Positions 1 to 8,969 of a DNA stretch of 64,000 nt are shown here, piece by piece. Both the position numbers and the translations under genes were made by a program. The notes beneath the pieces were generated by a model that was not told the origin of the DNA, made no database searches, and saw only the letters and a program-made list of their open reading frames with translations. This DNA comes from an uncultured Pelagibacteraceae bacterium (GTDB lineage: Bacteria > Pseudomonadota > Alphaproteobacteria > Pelagibacterales > Pelagibacteraceae). The stretch spans positions 62,001 to 126,000 of the forward strand of contig CACFYR010000001.1 of assembly GCA_902570505.1 (NCBI GenBank), written 5' to 3'. Every line of letters starts with the position of its first letter. Within the stretch, counting starts at the first letter, position 1.

Positions 1-460
1 GAGTGTCTATATTTCCTCTTATAAGTTTAAAATTCAAATCTTTTCTAATATTTCTAAGTTGAAATTCTCTTCTAAACGAAGAAGTACCTATTATAGATCC
101 AGGCACTAAATCTTTTAATTTTTTTTTTGAATTACTAATTAATACTTCATTTGAACTGTTTCTTTTTAAAAAACAATTTGTTTTTAAACCTTTAGTTTCA
201 AAAGATGGCAAATCTTTAAGTGCATGCACTGCAATATCTATATTTTTTTTTAGAAGCTCTTCCTCTATATTTTTAGAGAATAATCCTTTTCCTCCAATTT
301 CGCTAAGTCTTATGTCTATTTTAGTATCACCTTTTGTTGTTATTTTTTTTATGGTTATTTCCTGATTAAAGTACTTTGAAATTTCGTCTTTAACTCTGTT
401 AGCATAGATTAATGCTAATTTGCTTGCTCTAGACCCTATTATTAATTTTTTCCTTTTCAT
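1..460 (-). CDS. hemC: Porphobilinogen deaminase, N-terminal part (runs off the window edge)
   Basis: Reverse-strand translation MKRKKLIIGSRASKLALIYANRVKDEI...IDIAVHALKDLP...GTSSFRREFQLRNIR... matches HemC motifs (GSRASKLA, HALKD, GTSSxRR). Confidence 0.93.
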   Translation of the reverse strand, partial: MKRKKLIIGSRASKLALIYANRVKDEISKYFNQEITIKKITTKGDTKIDIRLSEIGGKGLFSKNIEEELLKKNIDIAVHALKDLPSFETKGLKTNCFLKRNSSNEVLISNSKKKLKDLVPGSIIGTSSFRREFQLRNIRKDLNFKLIRGNIDT

Positions 461-515
461 AAAATTTCTGTATATTGCATAATTATAGTTTAATCGTTTA
501 ATTAAAAATAAAATT

Positions 516-1589
516 ATGCAAAAAGAACCTTTAATACTAGGAATTGAGACAAGTTGCGACGAGACTGCTGCATCCATAATCCAAAATAATGGATCGGGTG
601 TTCCAAAAATACTATCAAATATTATATCCAGTCAATTTGATGTTCACAAAGAATTTGGAGGAGTAGTTCCAGATTTAGCTGCAAGAGCTCATGTTGAAAA
701 AATTGATTTAATTGTAAAAGAAGCACTTAAAAAAAGTGGAAAAAATTTTTCTGAAATTGATGCAGTTGCGGCAACTGCAGGCCCAGGTTTAATAGTATGT
801 CTGACGGTAGGGCTTAATTTTGCGAAAGGTTTATCTATCTCGCTAAATAAACCTTTTATAAGCGTGAATCATTTAGAGGGACACGCGTTAAGTCCAAAGC
901 TACATACCAATTTAGATTTTCCTTATCTACTTTTACTAATTTCAGGCGGTCATACTCAATTTTTAAGTGTAAATGGATTAGGAAATTATAAAAGACTGGG
1001 TACAACTATTGATGATGCTCTAGGTGAGGCTTTTGATAAGACAGCAAAACTTTTAGGTGTAGATTTTCCAGGAGGTCCACAAATTGAGATACTTGCTAAA
1101 AAAGGAAATCCCGATGAATATACTTTACCCAAACCTATAATCAACAAAGGTGGATGTAATTTGTCATTTGCAGGTCTCAAAACTGCTGTATTAAAAGTAA
1201 CAAAAAATATTAATTATGAAAAAGAAAAATATAATTTAGCAGCTTCGTTCCAAAAGACCATAAACGAAATTTTATATAAGAAAACTAAAATCGCATTCAA
1301 AGAATTTAAAAAAATCAATAAAACAAAAAAAAATGCTTTCGTAGTAGCAGGTGGAGTTGCCGCAAATAAAAGCATAAGAGATATTTTAACTGTTGCTTCT
1401 AGAGAGGAAAAATTTGAACCTATTTTTCCTTCATATGATCTATGTGGAGATAACGCTGCAATGATAGCTTTAGTAGGATTAGAAAAATTTAAGCTAAAGA
1501 AATTCGACAAATTAGATTGCCCTGCAAAACCTAGATGGCCTTTAGATAAAGATGCAAGTTTTCTAAAGGGCGCAGGAGTGCAATTATGA
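516..1589 (+). CDS. tsaD: tRNA N6-adenosine threonylcarbamoyltransferase
   Basis: ILGIETSCDETAASI, GGVVPDLAARAHVE, HLEGHALS, FPYLLLLISGGHTQ are characteristic TsaD motifs. Confidence 0.96.
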   Translation: MQKEPLILGIETSCDETAASIIQNNGSGVPKILSNIISSQFDVHKEFGGVVPDLAARAHVEKIDLIVKEALKKSGKNFSEIDAVAATAGPGLIVCLTVGLNFAKGLSISLNKPFISVNHLEGHALSPKLHTNLDFPYLLLLISGGHTQFLSVNGLGNYKRLGTTIDDALGEAFDKTAKLLGVDFPGGPQIEILAKKGNPDEYTLPKPIINKGGCNLSFAGLKTAVLKVTKNINYEKEKYNLAASFQKTINEILYKKTKIAFKEFKKINKTKKNAFVVAGGVAANKSIRDILTVASREEKFEPIFPSYDLCGDNAAMIALVGLEKFKLKKFDKLDCPAKPRWPLDKDASFLKGAGVQL

Positions 1590-1696
1590 TTAATCGTTGC
1601 TTAAGCCTATATATTAATTACATAAATAATATATTTCTTTTCAAAAATAAAAATTGAGACTATAAAATTATCTATAAGTAAATAGAAAAGTTATTA

Positions 1697-2323
1697 ATGA
1701 TTGATATAAGTGAATTAGAACCAATAGTTTTATTAATCGTAAGCAGTTTTTTGATTAGACAAACTTTAATTTATGCTAATCAAGGTTGGGCAAAATCTTA
1801 CTCTCAAACTATTTCTTTTTTCTTGCTTCCAATAATCACGTACGTAATTACAAAAACAATCTCAGGAAATATTGCTTTATCTTTAGGGATGATTGGGGCT
1901 TTATCGATTGTAAGATTTAGACATCCAGTGAAAAGTGCGCTTGAATTGATTATATATTTTGATCTTATAACTTTGGGTATAGCTACCTCTGTTAGAACTA
2001 AATGGTCAATACAGCTTGTTCTTGTAACTATTTTGGTAATATTATTTGTTAAATTTTTAGGTAATTACTTTAAAAGTAAAGGTAAGTCGTTTTATAATAT
2101 CTCTTTTAATGAGGGAATAGAACACCATGATCTAGAAATTTATGCAAGTGATTATGTTGAGGCTTTAGAGAACAGCAAATTTTTAAAAAATATGATTAAT
2201 GATAAAGAGAACAAAGAATTTATTTATAAACTTTCTTTTGAAAGAAAAGAAGATTTAATTGAGTTTAAAAAGAAAATCGAAAATGAGAAACCAATTAAAA
2301 AAATTGAAGCACAAATATTATAA
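1697..2323 (+). CDS. DUF4956-family membrane protein
   Basis: Membrane segments plus SLGMIGALSIVRFRHPVKSALELIIYFDLITLGIA, typical of DUF4956; adjacent to CotH-like and VTC genes. Confidence 0.8.
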   Translation: MIDISELEPIVLLIVSSFLIRQTLIYANQGWAKSYSQTISFFLLPIITYVITKTISGNIALSLGMIGALSIVRFRHPVKSALELIIYFDLITLGIATSVRTKWSIQLVLVTILVILFVKFLGNYFKSKGKSFYNISFNEGIEHHDLEIYASDYVEALENSKFLKNMINDKENKEFIYKLSFERKEDLIEFKKKIENEKPIKKIEAQIL

Positions 2324-4589
2324 TTTAGTCTCAAATTGCAAAGTTTTATCAATTTTATTTATTATAATTAATCTCATTACAGTTAACTCTTATGCAAATG
2401 AGTACAAATCTTGTGAAGTAAACGATAAATTTAAAATAAAAAGATTAGATATACATATTGATCAAAATAGGAAATGGGTTAAAAATAATACTAGAATTCT
2501 CGTAAGTAATACTAGAAATATTCCAAAAAAATTAAGAAAAAGATATAATGGAAAAATAATAGTAAACTATACAAATGGCTCAAAGTGTTCTTTGGAGGGA
2601 AGAATAAGACAAAGTGGAGATTTTAAGGATCATTTTGTTTATACAAATAACTCAATAAAACAATCTTTAGATATTAACCTATCGAATGGTAATATTGCTG
2701 GAATAGTAAGTTTTAAGTTATTGTTGGATGGCACGAGAGGTATCTCCAATGATGAAATATTTTTAACTGAATTGTTAAGGGAATTAAATTTTATATCACC
2801 TAGAACTCAAATGGTAGAAGCCACTATAAATGGCTTAAATACAAAAATGTTATTTCAAGAAAATTCTAAAAAGGAGTTGTTAGAATATAATGGAAAAATA
2901 GAAAGCGCAATTTACGAGTCGAATGAAAGTGATTACTTTAAAATATATGAAAAATTTGAGGATAATAATTTAACAAACGATGAAATAGGTTTAACTAAAG
3001 AGCTTGACCAGGCTTTGAAGGGTTTACTAGCAAGACAAACTAATTCAAAATGGGCACTGAAGGGTGCTATTCATTCAAAAATTTCTTTTGACGCTTTGTC
3101 AAATCTTAATTTAATTTACATTAATTCAGTAAAAGGTGTTTACAACGACAAATTTGATAATACTTTTTTAGGCAATCAAATTAAAAAAAATATAATTAAT
3201 TTAGATAAATACAATCTTATCCTTAAATCTGCTAACGCTGATCATGCTCTAATATCACACAACAGAAAATTCTATTGGAATAAATTAGAGGAATATTTCG
3301 AGCCTATTTATTACGATGGAAATCCGAATATTTACAAAAATGAAAACATCAAACTAGATTCTCCGGTGAGTTTATACATTAAAGAAGCTTTTAATGAATT
3401 AACTTACAATTTAACAAATATTGACTTAATTAATTTTAAAAAAAAAATGGATAATAACAATTTAAATTTTACCGACCAAGAAATAAGAGATAAAATATCA
3501 ATAATTTTAAATAATCTTTCAACATTAGAAAAAGAAATTAATAATTTTAAATTAGACACTAAACAAAAAAAAGATTTAGAGGTTAATGAAAATATTGTAA
3601 AAAAAGCAATTCAAAATAAAAAAAATAACAACTCCGAAGGTGTTTTTATTTTCAAAAAAAATGAATTTGATGAAAACTTTTTAAACTGCAGAGAATATGA
3701 AGAATGTAGTGTTATTAACTTAGATAATATTGATCAAGCTAAATTAATTGCTGGAGACTTAATTATAGAAAATAAAGAATATATTTACTTGGGATATTAT
3801 CCTAACTTGATAACAAACAATCAGGAGAGAAAATTTAATTACAAAAAGTTAGATTCTAGTGAAATTAATTTTTATTTTAATGATGGGATTGAATACAAAT
3901 TTGATGAAGAAAATAATGAATTAGAAATATCTCAAAAAATCCCTGAGGCAAGAGCATACTTTTTAGATAGCAATATAAACAATTTAAAAATTAAATTTAA
4001 AGGTTTTGGATCTTCTAAAGAACTTAAATCATTCCCATTTGATTTTAAAGGACTTACGGGATGTTTAACTTTTTATAATTCAAAACTAAAAGACATTAAT
4101 TTAGAATTCGAAAATTCAAATTGTGAAGACTCAATTAACATGGTTAATGTTAGTGGAGAAATAAATAGCATATTAGTCAAAAATTCATTATCCGACGCTC
4201 TTGATATGGACTTTTCTAAAATAACTGTAAATGAAGTTAAAATTGAAAATTCAAAGAACGATTGTCTAGATGTTTCATTCGGAGAATATGAATTTAAAAA
4301 TTTAGAGCTGGATATTTGTGGAGATAAAGGTTTATCAGTTGGAGAAACATCTAATATATTTGTTGAAAATATTAGTGTTAATAATTCTTCAATTGGTGTT
4401 GCATCAAAGGATGGCTCAATAACAAATATTTTAAATTCAAAATTTAATAATGTGGATACTTGTTTAGAGTCGTACAATAAAAAACAGGAATTTTCAGGTG
4501 GATATATTAAAGTTGATAAATTTAGTTGTTCTAATTTTACAAAAAAAATAGCTCTTGATTCTCAATCGGAAATTATAATTAAAAATTAA
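2283..4589 (+). CDS. Secreted CotH-kinase-like protein with C-terminal repetitive (beta-helix-like) region
   Basis: Likely start at the internal Met at 2283 (MRNQLKK...) followed by a signal-like hydrophobic segment; FKLLLDGTRGISNDEIFLTELLRELNFISPRTQMVEATING resembles the CotH core; the C-terminal half is N/S-rich and parallel-beta-helix-like; overlaps the DUF4956 gene. Confidence 0.6.
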   Translation: MRNQLKKLKHKYYNLVSNCKVLSILFIIINLITVNSYANEYKSCEVNDKFKIKRLDIHIDQNRKWVKNNTRILVSNTRNIPKKLRKRYNGKIIVNYTNGSKCSLEGRIRQSGDFKDHFVYTNNSIKQSLDINLSNGNIAGIVSFKLLLDGTRGISNDEIFLTELLRELNFISPRTQMVEATINGLNTKMLFQENSKKELLEYNGKIESAIYESNESDYFKIYEKFEDNNLTNDEIGLTKELDQALKGLLARQTNSKWALKGAIHSKISFDALSNLNLIYINSVKGVYNDKFDNTFLGNQIKKNIINLDKYNLILKSANADHALISHNRKFYWNKLEEYFEPIYYDGNPNIYKNENIKLDSPVSLYIKEAFNELTYNLTNIDLINFKKKMDNNNLNFTDQEIRDKISIILNNLSTLEKEINNFKLDTKQKKDLEVNENIVKKAIQNKKNNNSEGVFIFKKNEFDENFLNCREYEECSVINLDNIDQAKLIAGDLIIENKEYIYLGYYPNLITNNQERKFNYKKLDSSEINFYFNDGIEYKFDEENNELEISQKIPEARAYFLDSNINNLKIKFKGFGSSKELKSFPFDFKGLTGCLTFYNSKLKDINLEFENSNCEDSINMVNVSGEINSILVKNSLSDALDMDFSKITVNEVKIENSKNDCLDVSFGEYEFKNLELDICGDKGLSVGETSNIFVENISVNNSSIGVASKDGSITNILNSKFNNVDTCLESYNKKQEFSGGYIKVDKFSCSNFTKKIALDSQSEIIIKN

Positions 4590-4591
4590 AC

Positions 4592-5182
4592 ATGTCTTTT
4601 AGAATAGAGCAAAAAATTTTGATTGAAAAAAATCAAATAATTGAATTTAAAAAATTATATAAAGAAAAATCAATAAAAAAATTATATCCCTCAAGAATAA
4701 TTAGAAGTTTATATTTGGAGAACTTAAATAAAGATATGTATGCTAATTCTATAGAAGGTGTAGTCCCGAGAAAAAAAATAAGAATAAGAAATTACCCCAA
4801 TGAAAAAAATGGAAAGTTTTACCTAGAAAAAAAGATATCCAGTGTTGAGGGAAGATTTAAAGAGAAAAAGGAAATTGATATTTTAAAACTTGAGAAAATA
4901 TTAAAGACAGGAATTTATGATTATGACTATGGTCTTTGTAAACCATTACTATATGTAGAGTATCAGAGAAGTTATTATATTTTAGGTCAATCGCGAGTTA
5001 CCCATGATAACAAAATTAAATATTATAGATTTGGAAATAAATTAATTAAACATGATGAAAATGAAATCTTTGAAATTAAAACCAATTATCGAGCCGATTT
5101 AGATAAATTAAATCAAACATTTCCAATGGATAGAACAAGATTTTCAAAATATTGTAATGCATTTGAAAAACTTTTTGTTTAA
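4592..5182 (+). CDS. VTC-domain (polyphosphate polymerase-like) protein
   Basis: FRIEQKILI...RSLYLEN...RKKIRIRNYPN..KFYLEKKISSVEGRFKEKKEI...PLLYVEYQRSYYI...FEIKTNYRADL: TTM/VTC tunnel-domain pattern. Confidence 0.72.
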   Translation: MSFRIEQKILIEKNQIIEFKKLYKEKSIKKLYPSRIIRSLYLENLNKDMYANSIEGVVPRKKIRIRNYPNEKNGKFYLEKKISSVEGRFKEKKEIDILKLEKILKTGIYDYDYGLCKPLLYVEYQRSYYILGQSRVTHDNKIKYYRFGNKLIKHDENEIFEIKTNYRADLDKLNQTFPMDRTRFSKYCNAFEKLFV

Positions 5183-6069
5183 GAAGTTTCTTTCTTTAAT
5201 AAATCCCATAAACCGTCGGCTCTATCATCAATTGGTAAACAAAATTCAACAAGATTGTTAAGACGACCCAGTGTTTCTTTACATTCATGATTTATTATAT
5301 TTCCATCAATATCAAAAAAAATTGGTTCCAAGGTGTTTAAATTAACCACATTATTTGCCCAACCAGATCCAATACCAGAACAAATAAATGTGTTACTTTT
5401 GAAAATTGTTTTAGCATAAGAGAATCTATCTTTAAATGCACCACAATCTCCTGCTAAATATATATTATCTTTACCAAAATTAATTTTTTTGATTTCATTC
5501 CTTTCTATAATTTTTGAGTTATACATGCTGTTTGCAATAGGAATTTGTATTGAGTTAAAAAGTTTAATTTTATAATTAATTTTTTCAATCATTGTGCTAT
5601 TTGGTAAATTATGAGGAAGATCAGAAAATAATCTTAAATACCAAATATAATGTTGTACTATTATAGTATTACTCAATTTTATTAAATTTTTTTTTTCAAA
5701 AATCATATCTTCATTCATGTCAAGATTGTAAACAGAATAACCATTAATTTTTTTATACCGCCAAAAAGGAATTTTTTTAAAGAGCTCACCATCATGATTG
5801 CCTCTTACTGCAAGGTACCCAAAGTTTTTAAAATAATTTTTGAAAATCTCGAAATTTTCCTCCTTCTCTGTAAGATCTCCACCAAATATTATAAAGTTTG
5901 GATTATTTTTTTTTAAAAAATTCGACAACGACTTATCTGGTATATCTAAATTACCATGGTAACCATAAGCATGACCAATAAAATAAGAATTTTTTTCTAA
6001 TGAATAAGAATTATTTGTAATAACCAAAAAAAAGAAGGCTAATGTTAAAAAATTTATATAATTTTTCAT
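5179..6069 (-). CDS. Secreted metallophosphoesterase-like protein
   Basis: Signal peptide followed by FIIFGGDLTEKEENF, VRGNHDGE and YLAGDCGAF metallophosphoesterase motifs. Confidence 0.75.
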   Translation of the reverse strand: MKNYINFLTLAFFFLVITNNSYSLEKNSYFIGHAYGYHGNLDIPDKSLSNFLKKNNPNFIIFGGDLTEKEENFEIFKNYFKNFGYLAVRGNHDGELFKKIPFWRYKKINGYSVYNLDMNEDMIFEKKNLIKLSNTIIVQHYIWYLRLFSDLPHNLPNSTMIEKINYKIKLFNSIQIPIANSMYNSKIIERNEIKKINFGKDNIYLAGDCGAFKDRFSYAKTIFKSNTFICSGIGSGWANNVVNLNTLEPIFFDIDGNIINHECKETLGRLNNLVEFCLPIDDRADGLWDLLKKETS

Positions 6070-6256
6070 AAAAAATAATTTTAAATTATTAAAAGCTTTA
6101 GTATTAATTTAATAAAATAATATATCAAATGACAAATAAAAATTAAAACTAAATGCAGTATTGGTTAATGAAACCAACACTTGTGATACATCGTTAAGAC
6201 TCTACCGACTCCCACTAACCTTTGCCTTATCTTTTCAATTAGAAATGTTGATTAAA

Positions 6257-6272
6257 GCTGATTATAATCAGC
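6257..6272. repeat. Perfect 16-bp palindrome GCTGATTATAATCAGC
   Basis: Sequence equals its own reverse complement; lies just upstream of the left island repeat. Confidence 0.75.
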
Positions 6273-6275
6273 AAA

Positions 6276-6299
6276 TGCATAGTACGTTGCATAGTACGA
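6276..6299 (+). repeat. Left flanking direct repeat, tandem 12-mer: TGCATAGTACGT TGCATAGTACGA
   Basis: 21/24 identical to 8875-8898 (TGTATAGTGCTTTGCATAGTACGA). Confidence 0.8.
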
Positions 6300-6383
6300 A
6301 ACTTACTCAAATTTTCGCCATTATTAATTGTTATATTAATAATTGTTAAAGTTCGTATTCAGAATTTTAATAACTCCAAACAT

Positions 6384-6719
6384 ATGCAATTAGAACTATT
6401 CGATTATAGAAGGGATCGCCTTTTCGACTCTGAAAATCAAATTGCTCATTATTATGATGTATTGAGTGAAACTCACGACTCAATTAGTTATTCAGAGCAT
6501 ATTGATCCTAAAAAAGGATACGCAATTTGTGGAATGGAATATGAAGAATATGTGGATGTAAAAAAGGATAAATTGGGCGGATTAACCTATGACCAGATAC
6601 TCAGTTATTTAAAAGATGCTAAAAAAGAAGATAGACTAGAAAAATACAAGGCACTTTTAAAATTTAGAAATATACCTTTTGAAGCAGACCTCTTTACATG
6701 GAACAATGACGACTTGTAA
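6384..6719 (+). CDS. Hypothetical 111-aa protein, first ORF of the RM-like island
   Basis: ORF MQLELFDYRRDRLFDSENQIAHYYD...; same strand and just upstream of the methyltransferase; no recognised domain. Confidence 0.55.
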   Translation: MQLELFDYRRDRLFDSENQIAHYYDVLSETHDSISYSEHIDPKKGYAICGMEYEEYVDVKKDKLGGLTYDQILSYLKDAKKEDRLEKYKALLKFRNIPFEADLFTWNNDDL

Positions 6720-6772
6720 TAAGCTAATATTTTTTAGCTGCAAATTTTTTTGTTTAGTGTAATAAATACTTT

Positions 6773-7825
6773 ATGTTTCGATTCAAACTTGCAGAATTTT
6801 TTAGTGGGCCCGGTGGTATGGGCTACGGTGCAGGATTAAGTAAAGTAAAGGGTAGCTCAATAGAACATGCTTGGGCATCAGATTATGACCAGGACTCCTG
6901 TGATACCTATAAAAGAAACATTAAAACAAAAGCTGTTTTTTGTGAAAAAGTAGAAAATTTTTTTAATCTAGTCGATAATAAGAAAATTATTCTCCCAAAA
7001 TTTGATTGCTTTGCTTATGGTTTTCCTTGTAACGATTTTAGTAATGTTGGTGAGCACTTGGGCTTTAAGGGTAAATTTGGCCCTCTATACTCTTATGGTG
7101 TTGAATTAATTAATCGATATCATCCAAAGTGGTTTGTTGCAGAAAATGTTGGGGGAATTAAAAGTTCAAACGAAGGTAAAAGTTTTATAAAAATCTTAAA
7201 AGATCTAAAGGGTGCTGGGAAAGGTTACAATTTAACTGTTCACAAATATAAATTCGAAGAATATGGAATTCCACAAGCCCGTCATAGAATTATTATTGTT
7301 GGAATAAAAAAAGAACTAAATCTTATATTTAAAGTTCCAAAACCGAATTACAAAACAATGACAGCTAAAGAAGCTTTAAACAATATACCTACAAATGCTC
7401 ATAACAATGAATTAACTAAAAACTCAAAACAAGTAATTGAAAGATTAAAATATATCAAACCAGGTAAAAGTGCTTTTAATTCTAATATTCCAAAGAAATT
7501 AAGACTAAATGTAAAAGGAGCAAAGATAAGTCAAATCTATAGAAGATTAGATCCTAATAAACCTTCCTATACAGTTACTGGAAGTGGTGGTGGTGGAACC
7601 CATGTTTATCATTGGAAAGAAAATAGAGCATTAACCAATAGAGAAAGGGCAAGACTACAAACCTTTCCTGATAATTTTATATTTGAGGGCTCAAAAGAAA
7701 GTGTTCGAAAGCAAATTGGTATGGCAGTACCTGTAAATGGCGCTAGAATAATATTTGAAGCTATACTAAAAACCTTTGAAAATATTAGCTATTCAACGAT
7801 AGATACTAATTTAGAAGATATATAA
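6773..7825 (+). CDS. DNA (cytosine-5-)-methyltransferase
   Basis: FSGPGGMGYG (motif I), YGFPCNDFS (IV, catalytic PC), ENVGG (VI), IPQARHRIIIVG (VIII), RARLQTFPD (IX), QIGMAVPVNGA (X). Confidence 0.95.
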   Translation: MFRFKLAEFFSGPGGMGYGAGLSKVKGSSIEHAWASDYDQDSCDTYKRNIKTKAVFCEKVENFFNLVDNKKIILPKFDCFAYGFPCNDFSNVGEHLGFKGKFGPLYSYGVELINRYHPKWFVAENVGGIKSSNEGKSFIKILKDLKGAGKGYNLTVHKYKFEEYGIPQARHRIIIVGIKKELNLIFKVPKPNYKTMTAKEALNNIPTNAHNNELTKNSKQVIERLKYIKPGKSAFNSNIPKKLRLNVKGAKISQIYRRLDPNKPSYTVTGSGGGGTHVYHWKENRALTNRERARLQTFPDNFIFEGSKESVRKQIGMAVPVNGARIIFEAILKTFENISYSTIDTNLEDI

Positions 7826-7867
7826 AAAAACTACAGACTCCTGTTAATAAAGTTTTTATACTTTTTC

Positions 7868-8872
7868 ATGGCTATAAATAAAAAAGATAGAGAGCTATAT
7901 AAAAAATATTCCCCAAAATTGGCCGAAACATTAAAACTTCCAAACAACGAAAAATTTATAGATGATTATTTTTCAAAAATTATGATTGGATCAGAAATTG
8001 AAAGTCTAAATGATGATAGCTTTGAAGATTGGTTAGAAAATAGACTTAAACCTAATTTAATATTTTTGAACGAAAAAGATTATTTAGAAATGGCAATTGA
8101 AGCCTTAGAAACTACTGGAAATATTGCTAAAACAAATTTTGGCTCAGCTCAACAAAGAGATGAGATGGCCTTATGGATTAATAAAATAACTGGTTATCTT
8201 GGAGAGCTTGCTTTTAAAAAAAAATTAATCAAAGATTTTAATCTAGATTGTAAACTGCCTCACAGTGCCAGTACTGCAGAAGAAAATATGCCTTCTGATA
8301 TTCCATTAATAAAATATGTTAATGAAGAAAGTTTTAGAGAACCAAATCTTAAAATTAGTATTAAACAAACTAAGTGGAGTGGTGTTTGGTTAGATCTGGG
8401 AACTCAGCATGAGAAAAGTGATATTTATGTTCAAGTTAAAGTAAATACTGGAGCAAATCTTTTTATGTCTTATCTAAATCGCTTGGGTTTTTTTAAAGAT
8501 ATCTTTTTAAAAAAAGGTGTAGATGAAAAAATTATAACTGAAAAAAAAAAAGATATAATTTCAGCCACAATAAAGAAATTTGAAAATCATTCTTTATTTG
8601 CTTACGTGGCTGGTTTTACAAAAATAGAAGATACTACCTTTAATCATGAAGGAGAAAAAAAAACTGGAACAAAATGGAAAATATATCATATCAAAAAAGC
8701 TGAGGGCTTACTTACTCAAAAAATTTTAGACGATATAAAAAGCGAAAATGATGTTGATAAAATTAACATTGTTCCTATCGAGAAATTTAGTACTTACCCA
8801 AGATATATTGTAAGTATTTCAAAATTAAATTATAAAAAAGAAGATTGGGAAAAAATTATTAACCAACTTTAA
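7868..8872 (+). CDS. Putative type II restriction endonuclease partner
   Basis: Directly downstream of the m5C MTase on the same strand; GYLGELAFKKKL ... KSDIYVQVKV is compatible with a PD-(D/E)XK-like core; assignment is mostly contextual. Confidence 0.6.
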   Translation: MAINKKDRELYKKYSPKLAETLKLPNNEKFIDDYFSKIMIGSEIESLNDDSFEDWLENRLKPNLIFLNEKDYLEMAIEALETTGNIAKTNFGSAQQRDEMALWINKITGYLGELAFKKKLIKDFNLDCKLPHSASTAEENMPSDIPLIKYVNEESFREPNLKISIKQTKWSGVWLDLGTQHEKSDIYVQVKVNTGANLFMSYLNRLGFFKDIFLKKGVDEKIITEKKKDIISATIKKFENHSLFAYVAGFTKIEDTTFNHEGEKKTGTKWKIYHIKKAEGLLTQKILDDIKSENDVDKINIVPIEKFSTYPRYIVSISKLNYKKEDWEKIINQL

Positions 8873-8874
8873 AA

Positions 8875-8898
8875 TGTATAGTGCTTTGCATAGTACGA
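8875..8898 (+). repeat. Right flanking direct repeat of the island
   Basis: TGTATAGTGCTTTGCATAGTACGA, 21/24 match to 6276-6299 including an exact 13-mer TTGCATAGTACGA. Confidence 0.8.
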
Positions 8899-8969
8899 GT
8901 TAGAAAAAAACCAAGGAAAATGAAACACCGATGATTCGAAAATGGCGTAAACATTGGAGAAACAATTAG

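Noticed and set aside
4073-4477. 134-aa minus ORF inside the CotH-like gene
   Set aside because: Antisense shadow ORF; the opposite strand has continuous coding with a signal peptide.
6150-6225. Possible tRNA remnant (relatively GC-rich stretch GGTTAATGAAACC...CTACCGACTCCCAC) at the island edge
   Set aside because: No cloverleaf could be traced on either strand; cannot be supported as a tRNA or tRNA fragment.
6161-6349. 62-aa ORF MVNETNTCDTSLRLYRLPL... in the left island flank
   Set aside because: No protein-like character; contains the palindrome and direct repeat, so most likely non-coding.
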